Positions 34,486-42,667 of a DNA stretch of 64,000 nt are shown here, in pieces; the first letter of the stretch is position 1; every line of letters begins with the position of its first letter. Below the pieces are notes generated by a model. It ran no database searches, had not been told where the DNA came from, and was given only the letters and a program-made list of their open reading frames with translations. The stretch is from contig OY760867.2 of assembly GCA_963664035.2 (NCBI GenBank), forward strand, positions 2,852,001 to 2,916,000. Reading direction: 5' to 3'. The position numbers were made by a program, and so were the translations under genes. This stretch comes from G958296245 sp963664035 (lineage in GTDB: Bacteria > Chloroflexota > Dehalococcoidia > Lucifugimonadales > G958296245).

Positions 34486-34600
34486 ACTGTTCAGAGTTGA
34501 TGCATTCCTAATCCAGGGCGCCCACAAGGGACGCCCCTACGGCTACGGCTTCCATCCCGTAGGGTGCAGCCCTTGTGGCTGCCCTCCCATACTCTGAACA
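34486..34600. repeat. Single near-full-length copy of the MITE-like element
   Basis: It begins actgttcagagtt and ends actctgaaca, so the terminal inverted repeats are nearly complete. Internally it carries cagggcgcccacaagggacg and gtagggtgcagcccttgtgg, as in the tandem array at 48947-49476. It resembles the B-type unit (ctacggcttccatcccg). It lies in the 266-base gap between the divergently transcribed NHL and siroheme genes; I see no gene in this gap. Confidence 0.85.
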
Positions 34601-34706
34601 TCTACCGCAGCCTACTCATGATTGCTACACCCCCCTTGCCGTGCTAGTCTAGTCGGACCGAGTCCCGTGGCCTGCCTGAGACTGCCCCGCATGGTGTAAG
34701 AAGCCC

Positions 34707-35435
34707 GTGCCGCCTTATTATCCCGTATTCCTGGACGTTCGCGGTCGCAGATGCGTCGTCATCGGCGGCAACGGCGTCGCCGAGGAGAAGGCGGCGCGGC
34801 TGTTGGAGTACGGCGCCGGCGCGGTGGTCGTCAGCCCCGAGCTGACCGACGGCCTCGCGGCGATGGTGGACGACGGCCTCGCATGGGTGCGGCGCGGCTA
34901 CCGGCCCGGCGACCTCGAGGGGGCCTTCATCGCCATCGTGGCCGACACCTCGGACGACGATGTGAACAGGGCCGTCAGCGCCGAGGCGCGGGAGCGCAAC
35001 GTGCCGCTGAACGTGGCGGACGTGACCGATCTGTGTACGTGGATAGCGCCCTCCATCGTGAGGCGCGGCGACGTGGTGGTGGCCGCGTCGACCGGCGGCG
35101 CCAGCCCAGCCCTGGCGCGGCGCTTCCGCGAGCAGCTGGACGGGACGAACAGGGTGGAGACCGGCCACGACCTCATGGCGCTGGCCGACCTCGCTCCCCT
35201 GCTCAGCGCCGCCAGGCGGGAGCTTGCGCGCCAGGGCGTCCGCCTCAACCCCGACCACTGGCAGGCCTGCCTCACCGACGACCTGATAGACCTGGCGCGC
35301 GCGGGGCGTACGAAAGAGGCGTCCGAGCGCCTGGTCGCCAACCTGATGGCCGGCACGGAGTGCGGCTGCCCGGAGGGGGTGTGCAGGGCGTGGGAAGAGC
35401 TGGGCGAGCCCGGCGGGGCCGCCCAGGCCGGCTGA
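34707..35435 (+). CDS. Precorrin-2 dehydrogenase/sirohydrochlorin ferrochelatase (CysG N-terminal type)
   Basis: A 242-residue siroheme-synthase N-terminal (Met8-like) protein. It shows YPVFLDVRGRRCVVIGGNGVAEEKAARLLEYGA, the NAD-binding beta-alpha-beta unit, and AASTGGASPALARRFREQL. The predicted reaction is oxidation of precorrin-2 to sirohydrochlorin, and possibly iron insertion to give siroheme. It is the first gene of the tetrapyrrole operon; hemC starts ten bases after its stop. The start is a GTG at 34707. The C-terminal ~60 residues include a Cys-x-Cys (ECGCPEGVC) not usual in Met8. Confidence 0.85.
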   Translation: MPPYYPVFLDVRGRRCVVIGGNGVAEEKAARLLEYGAGAVVVSPELTDGLAAMVDDGLAWVRRGYRPGDLEGAFIAIVADTSDDDVNRAVSAEARERNVPLNVADVTDLCTWIAPSIVRRGDVVVAASTGGASPALARRFREQLDGTNRVETGHDLMALADLAPLLSAARRELARQGVRLNPDHWQACLTDDLIDLARAGRTKEASERLVANLMAGTECGCPEGVCRAWEELGEPGGAAQAG

Positions 35436-35445
35436 GCGGCGCCAC

Positions 35446-36363
35446 GTGGACGGGCGACGGACATTCCGCGTCGGCTCCAGGACCAGCCCCCTGTCGGCGG
35501 TCCAGACGGAGGAGGCGCTGTCGCTGCTGCGCCCGCTCTGCCCCGGCGCGCGCTTCGAGGTCGTGCCGCTGGCGACCGAGGGGGACCGCAAGAAGACCGC
35601 CTCCATAACGAGCCTGGGGCGCGGCGCGTTCGTGAAGGAGATCGAGCGCGCCATCCTGGACGGCGAGATCGACTTCGCGGTACACAGCGCCAAGGACTTG
35701 ACCGTACACCTCCCGGACGGGCTGACGGCCATAGCCGCGGGCCGTAGGAACGACCCGCGCGACGTGCTGATAGACCGCTGGGGCCTGTCTTTCGCAAGGC
35801 TGCCCGCCGGGGCGAGGCTCGGCACCGGCAGCCCAAGGAGGACCGCCTCCATAAAGTCCATGCGCCCCGACCTGAACGTAGTACCCATCAGGGGCAACGT
35901 GGGCACGAGGATCGAAAAGGCCGCCGGAGGCGACTGCGACGGCGTGGTCCTGGCCGCCGCCGGCGTGCTCAGGCTCGGCAGAGGGCGCGAGATAGCGGAG
36001 TACCTGCCGCCCGACCTGTTCGTGCCCGAGGCAGGCCAGGGGACGCTCGCCGTCGAGGCGCGCCGGGACGACGGCGCCGTGCTGGAGATGCTGGGGCGCA
36101 TATCCGACCCGCACACGAGCGCGTCGCTCATGGCGGAGCGTGCCTTCCTGGCCGAGCTCGGGGGCGGCTGCTCCGTCCCGGTGGCCGCCTACGCCCGCGT
36201 CGACGGCGCGGACCTAGCCGTATCGTCCATGGCCGCGCTGGCCGACGGCAGCCGCGTATTCAGGACATCCACCACGGCCCCGGCCAGCGACCCGGAGGCC
36301 GCGGGCCGCGCCGCCGCGCAGGCGCTGCTGGATTCTGGGGCGGCGGAGATAGTGTTACCGTGA
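35446..36363 (+). CDS. hemC: Hydroxymethylbilane synthase (porphobilinogen deaminase)
   Basis: A 305-residue enzyme joining four porphobilinogens into hydroxymethylbilane. Motifs: RVGSRTSPLSAVQTEE, KEIERAILDGEIDFAVHSAKDL, LGTGSPRRTASI, and AELGGGCSVPVAAYA with the cysteine that carries the dipyrromethane cofactor. The GTG at 35446 is used as start. The stop overlaps the GTG of the following lipoprotein gene by four bases. Together with CobA-HemD and HemB it covers the middle of tetrapyrrole synthesis; hemA and hemL are not in the window. Confidence 0.93.
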   Translation: MDGRRTFRVGSRTSPLSAVQTEEALSLLRPLCPGARFEVVPLATEGDRKKTASITSLGRGAFVKEIERAILDGEIDFAVHSAKDLTVHLPDGLTAIAAGRRNDPRDVLIDRWGLSFARLPAGARLGTGSPRRTASIKSMRPDLNVVPIRGNVGTRIEKAAGGDCDGVVLAAAGVLRLGRGREIAEYLPPDLFVPEAGQGTLAVEARRDDGAVLEMLGRISDPHTSASLMAERAFLAELGGGCSVPVAAYARVDGADLAVSSMAALADGSRVFRTSTTAPASDPEAAGRAAAQALLDSGAAEIVLP

Positions 36364-38603
36364 GCGAGCGTGGGGGTGCGTATGCATGGGTGGTCCTGGC
36401 GGCGCTCCTCGTGCCCACACTCGCTGGCGCGTCTGGCTGCGCCGGGGACTCGGGCGACAGCCCGGCGCTCACCGTGACGCTTACCACGGAACCCACTGCG
36501 ACGCACACCCCAACCCCAACGCACACTCCACGGCCAATCGCGACGCACACTCCACAACCAATCGCGACGCCTACCCCGCAACCAACCGCGACGCACACCC
36601 CTCAACCAACCGCGACGCACACTCCACAACCAATCGCGACGCACACTCCACGGCCAACCGCGACGCCTACCCCGCAACCAACCGCGACGCCTACCCCGCA
36701 ATCGACCGCGACGGAGGTAGAGTTAAGCATCTCGCTTGGGCCTTGCTACTATGCGGACGACACGGATACAGATTTTGTGCAGGGGAGGCTCCAATGGTCG
36801 CCGGACGGCTCCAAGATACTGTTCACATATTTAACTGAGAATCGCACCACGCCGGTTAACGTCGTGGAGGCCGACGGCTCCAGGCTATGGAGCATCGAGG
36901 ATGTCCCAGGCGACTTGGTGAGCGGTTACCACGGCCCCCTAAGGTATTTCGACGTATCGCCCGACGGCTCACGGATCGTATATTCCACGTGCGCGTACCC
37001 CGACCGCTATAACGAGAGACCCCATGACGACGGCGACTACGAGATAGTGGTATCGAATGTCGACGGCACCGACACGATGAAGCTGACTGAGGACGACCGT
37101 TTCGACAACTACCCTGTATGGTCGCCTGATGGGACTCGCGTGGCCTTCATCGACGTGAGTGACGTTACTCATGTCAAGATATACACGGTGGCTACTCAAG
37201 GGACGACACTCGTCACCATCTCTGAGCGTCGTTCTGCATTCCAGATTCCACGCGACGCAGTCGTTTGGCATCCACCGTCATGGTCCCCTGACGGGCGACG
37301 TATAGCATTCCTGGCATATAACATCGACACTGCGGATGGTGGCGGGAGTACTTTCAGGAATAGCACTGCTTTCCGAAGTGGCGTTGAACTAGACGTCTAC
37401 ACAGTGGGGGCTAGCGGTTCGAATCTGAAGCGGATAGTGTCGAACGTGGTAAGCGCCCCATCCTGGTCTCCCGACGGCGAGCGGATAGCGGTGGCGGTGC
37501 CAGAGGAGGAGGACGACGCGGCGCTCTATACCTTCGCGACGGACGGGTCGGACCCTGTCAGGGTCGCCAGCATCGGCCACAACGACCTGATCGACCGCAG
37601 GCGGTCGGAGTCCGACCCGCACGCACTGTGGGTTCCCAACGTCGCCTGGTCGCCGGACGGCTCGAAGATCATGTACGGGGCACTGGCTGTGGTGAACGCC
37701 GATGACGGCTCCGTAGTCCTCGACTCCCTGCCATTCATGTTCAAGTGGACTTATCTCACCAGACGGAATCCTACCTACGAGCCGAGTGAAGACAGGCCCC
37801 TGGCGGCCTGGTCGCCAGACGGTTCCAGGATCGCGGTGCGGGACGTGGCTGATAGGGTAGGTCTCGGCAAGCCGTTCCTGTACACCACCAACAGCGACGG
37901 CACGGACTTGCGCATTCTCGTGTGGGGGAGACCCGTGTGGGAGGGAGGGGGCAGCGCCCCTACTACAACCCCGCCTTACCTGTTACTCCCGATGCCCCCC
38001 GCCGAGATCAGGGAGTGCTCCGATGGCGCAGTCGTTCCCGACCCGGAGGAGAACCCGGGGCTGGTCAAGGACTGCCGGACGCTCCTGGGTATGAGGGACA
38101 CTCTCGCCGGCTCTGGGACTCTCTTATGGAGTTCGGACACTCCGATCACGAGGCGGGAGTGGGTGGGAGTCCACGTGGGAGGCGACCCACTCCGTGTCTA
38201 TTCTCTTAGTTTATCAGGTCCACCAGCGCTAGACTTATATGGGCATATCCCACCGGAGATAGGCAATCTGGATAGGCTAACGGAGTTGGTTCTGTCAGGC
38301 AATAATCTCAATGGGCGCATTCCGCCTGAGATAGGCAATCTGATAAACCTGTATCGCCTGACGTTGGCGTCTACTCACCTCATCGGGAGCATCCCTCCGG
38401 AGATAGGCAATCTGACGAACCTGCATGAATTGGACCTCCGGTCCTCGCAACTGAGCGGGACCATCCCCGCCGAGCTGGGCAAGCTCACGAATCTACAACA
38501 ACTGTATTTGGGCGGCAATGAGTTGACCGGCTGCATCCCCCAGGCGCTGCGGAATGTCGAGCGCAACGACCTGGACGAGCTTGGCCTCGATTACTGCGAG
38601 TGA
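36360..38603 (+). CDS. Probable lipoprotein: Pro/Thr linker, TolB-like propeller, LRR
   Basis: A 747-residue three-part protein. An N-terminal hydrophobic segment with a lipobox-like LAGASGC is followed by a tandem T-P-x-P linker (~residues 40-118). A propeller then shows at least seven WSPDG-type PD40/TolB repeats (WSPDGSKILF, VSPDGSRIVY, WSPDGTRVAF, WSPDGRRIAF, WSPDGERIAV, WSPDGSKIMY, WSPDGSRIAV). The C-terminal ~120 residues are plant-type leucine-rich repeats (PPEIGNLTNLHELDL..., GTIPAELGKLTNL). The GTG start overlaps the hemC stop (GTGA), although this protein has no obvious tetrapyrrole role. From ~36720 the base composition is lower in G+C than in the heme genes. An extracytoplasmic binding role is inferred. 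Confidence 0.8.
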   Translation: MSERGGAYAWVVLAALLVPTLAGASGCAGDSGDSPALTVTLTTEPTATHTPTPTHTPRPIATHTPQPIATPTPQPTATHTPQPTATHTPQPIATHTPRPTATPTPQPTATPTPQSTATEVELSISLGPCYYADDTDTDFVQGRLQWSPDGSKILFTYLTENRTTPVNVVEADGSRLWSIEDVPGDLVSGYHGPLRYFDVSPDGSRIVYSTCAYPDRYNERPHDDGDYEIVVSNVDGTDTMKLTEDDRFDNYPVWSPDGTRVAFIDVSDVTHVKIYTVATQGTTLVTISERRSAFQIPRDAVVWHPPSWSPDGRRIAFLAYNIDTADGGGSTFRNSTAFRSGVELDVYTVGASGSNLKRIVSNVVSAPSWSPDGERIAVAVPEEEDDAALYTFATDGSDPVRVASIGHNDLIDRRRSESDPHALWVPNVAWSPDGSKIMYGALAVVNADDGSVVLDSLPFMFKWTYLTRRNPTYEPSEDRPLAAWSPDGSRIAVRDVADRVGLGKPFLYTTNSDGTDLRILVWGRPVWEGGGSAPTTTPPYLLLPMPPAEIRECSDGAVVPDPEENPGLVKDCRTLLGMRDTLAGSGTLLWSSDTPITRREWVGVHVGGDPLRVYSLSLSGPPALDLYGHIPPEIGNLDRLTELVLSGNNLNGRIPPEIGNLINLYRLTLASTHLIGSIPPEIGNLTNLHELDLRSSQLSGTIPAELGKLTNLQQLYLGGNELTGCIPQALRNVERNDLDELGLDYCE
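36490..36715 (+). repeat. In-frame tandem repeat coding a Thr-Pro linker
   Basis: About eight degenerate units of 24-30 bases (core gcgacgcacactccacaacc) in the frame of the lipoprotein. They encode T-P-x-P-x-A-T repeats that tether the propeller to its anchor. Confidence 0.8.
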
Positions 38604-38694
38604 TTGGAACCGGCGCCATGATAACGAGAATGTGGACGGTAGCGAGCATATCAGTTGCGGGCCTCGACGCAGGGGCCGGGGAGATGGTCGTACG

Positions 38695-40206
38695 ATGAGC
38701 GCGCGTAGGGGAACGGTCTATCTCGTGGGCGCGGGCCCTGGGGACCCCGGGCTGATTACGGCCAGGGGTTTGGAGCTGCTCGTGCATGCGGAGGTGGTCG
38801 TCTTCGACCGCCTCGTGGACTCCAGGCTGCTGGACAGGGCGTCCGAGTACGCTGAGATGGTGGACGTGGGGAAGTCCCGCGGCGACGCGCCGGTGGGCCA
38901 GGACGAGATCAACGCCATCCTGGCGGACAGGGCGCGGTCCGGCGCGCTCGTGGTGCGCCTCAAGGGCGGCGACCCCTTCCTGTTCGGGCGCGGCGGCGAG
39001 GAGGCCCTCGCGCTGGCGGAGGCCGGCGTCCCGTTCGAGGTCGTACCCGGCGTAACCTCCGCGCTCGCGGCGCCCGCCTACGCCGGCATACCCGTAACCC
39101 ACCGGGGCGCGTCGTCGTCGCTGACCGTCACGACCGGCTCCTCCGCTGCCGGCGGTGCCGGCCAGACCGCTGCCGGCGAGGGCACGGTCGTCGTGCTCAT
39201 GGGCTGGGAGAATATCGAGGCCGTCGTCGCGGGCCTCGCGAGCGAGGGCCGCGGTCCCGACACCCCCGCCGCGGTCATCATGTGGGGCACCGAGCCGTTC
39301 CAGCGGACGGTCACGGGCACGCTCGCGGACATCGTGGGCAGGGCCGCCGCCGCGGGCATGAAGCCGCCCGTCGTCATCGTCGTGGGCGAGGCGGTGCGGC
39401 TGCGGGAGCGGATGCGCTGGTTCGACAACCGGCCCCTGTACGGCAAGCGCGTGCTCGTGACGAGGGCGAGGGAGCAGGCGGGCAGGCTATCGGAGATGCT
39501 CTACCGCGAGGGCGCGGTCCCGCTGGAGGTCCCCGCCATCAGGGTGGAGCCCCTGCCCGACTACTCCGACCTGGACGACCGGCTGCTCCACCTGGACGAG
39601 GTGGACTGGGTCGTCTTCGCAAGCGTCAACGCCGTGGCCTTCGTCTTCGCGCGGATGGACGCGCTGGGCCTTGACGCCCGCGACTTCCACTCGGCCAGCG
39701 TGGCCGCCATAGGCTCCGAGACCGCGGCGAGCCTGCGCCAGCGCGGCATCATGGCCGACTTCGTGCCCGAGCGCTTCGTGTCCGAGTCGGCGCTGGAGGG
39801 GCTGCGAGAGTTCGGCATGGGCGGCGCGCGCGTCTTCTACCCGCGCAGCCGGAGCGGCAGGGAGACGATGCCCGCCGGCCTCGCCGAGATGGGCGCGGAG
39901 GTGGACGAGGTCCCGGCGTACGCCACGGTGACCGCCCACGACTCGGCGCCCATGCTGGCCGAGATGCTCTCGCGGGGCGTGGACGCCGCCGTCTTCACAA
40001 GCTCCTCCACTGTCAAGGGGCTGCTGGCGCTTCTCGACGGCGACCCGGCGCGGCTGGGGGACGCCGTGATAGCCTGCGTGGGGCCCATAACCGCCAGCAC
40101 GGCGGCGGACAACGGCCTGGAGGTGGACGTCGTCGCGGAGCCGCACACCATGCCCGGCCTGGTCTCCGCGCTCAGGGCATACTACTCGGAGGAGGGAGCG
40201 TCATGA
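38695..40206 (+). CDS. cobA-hemD: Fused uroporphyrinogen-III C-methyltransferase and uroporphyrinogen-III synthase
   Basis: A 503-residue bifunctional protein. Residues 1-~245 are the SAM-dependent CobA/CysG-A methyltransferase (YLVGAGPGDPGLIT, GDPFLFGRGGEEA, VVPGVTSALAAPAYAGIPVTHRG). Residues ~255-503 are HemD (GKRVLVTRAREQAGRLSEML, WVVFASVNAV, FTSSSTVKGLL). HemD cyclises hydroxymethylbilane; CobA methylates the product to precorrin-2, which the CysG-N-type enzyme at 34707 would use. The ATG at 38695 has GGGGAGA upstream; the longer frame to 38554 overlaps the previous gene. It overlaps hemB by four bases. Confidence 0.92.
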   Translation: MSARRGTVYLVGAGPGDPGLITARGLELLVHAEVVVFDRLVDSRLLDRASEYAEMVDVGKSRGDAPVGQDEINAILADRARSGALVVRLKGGDPFLFGRGGEEALALAEAGVPFEVVPGVTSALAAPAYAGIPVTHRGASSSLTVTTGSSAAGGAGQTAAGEGTVVVLMGWENIEAVVAGLASEGRGPDTPAAVIMWGTEPFQRTVTGTLADIVGRAAAAGMKPPVVIVVGEAVRLRERMRWFDNRPLYGKRVLVTRAREQAGRLSEMLYREGAVPLEVPAIRVEPLPDYSDLDDRLLHLDEVDWVVFASVNAVAFVFARMDALGLDARDFHSASVAAIGSETAASLRQRGIMADFVPERFVSESALEGLREFGMGGARVFYPRSRSGRETMPAGLAEMGAEVDEVPAYATVTAHDSAPMLAEMLSRGVDAAVFTSSSTVKGLLALLDGDPARLGDAVIACVGPITASTAADNGLEVDVVAEPHTMPGLVSALRAYYSEEGAS

Positions 40207-41180
40207 CCGACTTTCCAATCGCGCGCCGGAGGAGGCTGCGCCGTTCCGCCGGCCTGCGCGACATGGTGGGCGAGGCCCGCGTCGCCGTCAGCGATCTCGT
40301 CTACCCCATCTTCGTCACGCACGGCAGGGACAGGCGCGTGGAGATCGGGCCCATGCCCGGCGTCTCCCAGCTTTCCGTCGACCGCCTCTACGACGAAGTG
40401 GGCGGCGTCGCCGACCTGGGCATACCGGCCGTGCTGCTCTTCGGCATCCCGGACGGCAAGGACGACGTGGGCTCCGGGGCGTACGCCGAGGACGGCATAG
40501 TGCAGCAGGCTATCCGGGCCGTCAAGCAGGCGGCGCCGGGGCTGGTGGTCATCGCGGACGTCTGCCTGTGCGAGTACACCAGCCACGGCCACTGCGGCGT
40601 CGTGGCGAACGGCGGCGTGGACAACGACGCCACGCTGGAGCTGCTCGCCCAGACCGCGGTCAGCCAGGCGCAGGCCGGCGCGGACGTGGTGGCGCCGTCG
40701 GCGATGATGGACGGCCAGGTCGGGGCGATCAGGGCGGCCCTGGACGGCGGCGGGCTCGACGAGACCGCCATAATGTCATACTCGGCCAAGTACGCCTCGG
40801 CGTTCTACGGCCCCTTCAGGGTCGCCGCCGAGTCCGCCCCGCAGTTCGGCGACCGCCGCGCCTACCAGATGGACCACCGCAACGCCAGGGAGGCGCTGGC
40901 CGAGATACGCCAGGACCTCGACGAGGGCGCGGACGTCGTGATGGTCAAGCCGGCGCTGTCCTACCTGGACGTCATCTCGCGCGCGCGGCAGGAGTTCTCG
41001 TGCCCCATCGCGGCGTACAACGTCAGCGGCGAGTACTCGATGGTCAAGGCCGCCGCCGAGAACGAGTGGATCGACAGCGGCCGGATCATGATGGAGATAG
41101 CGGCCTCGATCAAGCGAGCCGGCGCCGACATCCTCATCACCTACCACGCCAGGGAGATTGCCCGCATCCTGAACGGCTGA
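40203..41180 (+). CDS. hemB: Delta-aminolevulinic acid dehydratase (porphobilinogen synthase)
   Basis: A 325-residue enzyme condensing two 5-aminolevulinates to porphobilinogen. Motifs: VYPIFVTHG, the metal-site VCLCEYTSHGHCG, PSAMMDGQVGAIR, and the two active-site lysines in SYSAKYASAFYGPFR and VMVKPALSYLD. The cysteines CLCEYTSHGHC indicate a zinc-type active site. The ATG overlaps the stop of cobA-hemD (ATGA). It is the last gene of the heme/siroheme operon. Confidence 0.95.
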   Translation: MTDFPIARRRRLRRSAGLRDMVGEARVAVSDLVYPIFVTHGRDRRVEIGPMPGVSQLSVDRLYDEVGGVADLGIPAVLLFGIPDGKDDVGSGAYAEDGIVQQAIRAVKQAAPGLVVIADVCLCEYTSHGHCGVVANGGVDNDATLELLAQTAVSQAQAGADVVAPSAMMDGQVGAIRAALDGGGLDETAIMSYSAKYASAFYGPFRVAAESAPQFGDRRAYQMDHRNAREALAEIRQDLDEGADVVMVKPALSYLDVISRARQEFSCPIAAYNVSGEYSMVKAAAENEWIDSGRIMMEIAASIKRAGADILITYHAREIARILNG

Positions 41181-41230
41181 CCCGCCACTGCCCGCCACTG
41201 CGCCATCAACATAACCGCCGCGTCGATTGG

Positions 41231-41236
41231 TATAAT
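41231..41236 (+). promoter_or_regulatory. Candidate -10 box upstream of the Uma2 gene
   Basis: A perfect TATAAT at 41231-41236, preceded by TTGG, lies 63 bases before the ATG at 41300. No convincing -35 is seen. The 119-base gap contains nothing else recognisable. Confidence 0.35.
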
Positions 41237-41299
41237 CGCCGCAGCGCATCTTCGCGCGCATGGAGATTAGGTAGGACGGCGCCACGGAGGAGTCCAGCT

Positions 41300-42163
41300 A
41301 TGACGACCCAAAGCGCACTCACGCAGACGCGTACTCACCCCTACTCGCACATAGAGCCGCTGCCAGACCCGCCTCGAAGGGAGCCTGACATGCAGCAGTA
41401 CGAAGCGATTCAGCAATTCGACGCTCCGCTCAGGGCGCATTTTGCGCATCGCAGCGACGTCCTCATTTCGGGCGGCGGATACCTGCGGCGCGACGCCGCC
41501 GACCGCGGCGACTTCGTGCCCGACTGCGTGTTCGTCGACGGAGTGGAGGACCCCGAGGCGATCATATGGCGCAACGGATACGTGACAAGCGAGGTGGGCA
41601 AGCCGCCGGACTTCGTGCTGGAAGTGGCGTCTCGCAGCACGGGGAAACGAGACTACACGGTGAAGCGCGAGGGCTACGCCGACTATGGAGTGCGGGAGTA
41701 CTGGCGCTTCGACCATACGGGCGGCAAGTACCACGACGCGCCCCTTGCTGGCGACCTGCTGGTGGACGGCGAGTACAGGCCGCTGGAGATAGTCAGCGAG
41801 CCGGACGGGCGGCATTGGGGATACAGCGAAGCCCTGGGCCTGGAGCTATGGTGGGACGGCGGCGAGATACGCTTTCGGGACCCCGCGACGGGCGAGTTTC
41901 TGCCGACGATCGAGGAGCAGGTGGAGGCGCGCAGGGCTGCCCAGGAACAGGCATACGCCGCCCAGGAACAGGCATACGCCGCCCAGGAACAGGCATACGC
42001 CGCCCAGGAACAGGCATACGCCGCCCAGGAACGGGCATACGCCGCCCAGGAACGGGCGGATGCGTCGGAAGCGCGAGAGATCGCCGAGCGCGCGGCGCGA
42101 GAGGCCGCGGAGGCCCGCGCGGCCCGGCTCGAAGCGGAGCTGCGCCGTCTGCGCGGCGAGTAG
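41300..42163 (+). CDS. Uma2/DUF820-family protein with C-terminal heptad coiled coil
   Basis: A 287-residue protein. The PD-(D/E)xK nuclease-like Uma2 domain occupies ~30-190, with FVPDCVFVDG, PDFVLEVASRSTGKRDYTVKREGYADYGVREYWRFD. It is followed by ~90 residues of coiled coil in which AQEQAYA is repeated six times before an Ala/Glu/Arg-rich end. GGAGGAG sits nine bases before the ATG. Uma2 proteins are abundant in Cyanobacteria and Chloroflexota and are of unknown biological role; endonuclease activity is predicted from the fold. The coiled coil suggests oligomerisation. Confidence 0.8.
   Translation: MTTQSALTQTRTHPYSHIEPLPDPPRREPDMQQYEAIQQFDAPLRAHFAHRSDVLISGGGYLRRDAADRGDFVPDCVFVDGVEDPEAIIWRNGYVTSEVGKPPDFVLEVASRSTGKRDYTVKREGYADYGVREYWRFDHTGGKYHDAPLAGDLLVDGEYRPLEIVSEPDGRHWGYSEALGLELWWDGGEIRFRDPATGEFLPTIEEQVEARRAAQEQAYAAQEQAYAAQEQAYAAQEQAYAAQERAYAAQERADASEAREIAERAAREAAEARAARLEAELRRLRGE
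41939..42064 (+). repeat. Six 21-bp in-frame repeats coding a heptad
   Basis: Four identical copies and two slightly changed copies of gcccaggaacaggcatacgcc (changes a-to-g giving Gln-to-Arg, and the last unit ends gcggatgcg). Each unit encodes one AQEQAYA heptad, so expansion or contraction changes coiled-coil length without breaking the frame. Confidence 0.9.
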
Positions 42164-42215
42164 GATCCGCTGCTCGAACGTCCCGCGCATACGTGGTCGC
42201 ATCACGACGACCCGC

Positions 42216-42647
42216 CTACACGCGACCGAAGCGCGACGGCGGCCAGCAGCGTAGCCGCACCCTGGCGGCTATGTCGGAGCGCGCTACCGGCCCGAAGTGG
42301 CGGCTGTCCGTGCTGTGCGCCCGGTTGTCGCCCATGACGAAGTACTCGGACGCGCCCAGCGTCCACGCCGCATCCCCCAACCCCACCGACGACGGCAGCC
42401 CGCCAAGATAGGGCTCGCGGACGCGCTTCCCGTCCACGAACAGCAGCCCGTCGCGGAGGCGCACCTCCTCCCCCGGCAGCCCCACCACCCGCTTCAGGTA
42501 CTCCCCCGCCCGCCCAGCCGGCCCCCGCGCCACCACCACGTCCCCCCTGCGCGGCGCCCCCCCAACGCCGCCCACCAACAGCACGTCCCCATGCGCCAGC
42601 GCCGGCCGCATGCTATCTCCCCTGGCGACGTACAACTTGTATCCCAC
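42216..42647 (-). CDS. S26-family signal-peptidase-like protease without membrane anchor
   Basis: A ~143-residue S26/LexA-fold serine protease. The Ser is in ARGDSMRPALAHGDVLLVG and the Lys in EYLKRVVGLPGEEV, and the C-terminal box is FVMGDNRAHSTDSRHFGPV. These match signal peptidase I, but no N-terminal membrane helix precedes the Ser box. The GTG at 42647 with GAGGG upstream is the likely start; the longer frame overlaps the restriction gene. It lies 20 bases after that gene on the same strand. It may be a second, soluble or anchor-less peptidase; the anchored one is at 49532. Confidence 0.75.
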   Translation of the reverse strand: MGYKLYVARGDSMRPALAHGDVLLVGGVGGAPRRGDVVVARGPAGRAGEYLKRVVGLPGEEVRLRDGLLFVDGKRVREPYLGGLPSSVGLGDAAWTLGASEYFVMGDNRAHSTDSRHFGPVARSDIAARVRLRCWPPSRFGRV

Positions 42648-42667
42648 CGATACGCCCTCGTCGGGGG

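Noticed and set aside
42216..42647. Housekeeping signal peptidase I
   Set aside because: It lacks the N-terminal membrane helix; the gene at 49532 fits that role better.
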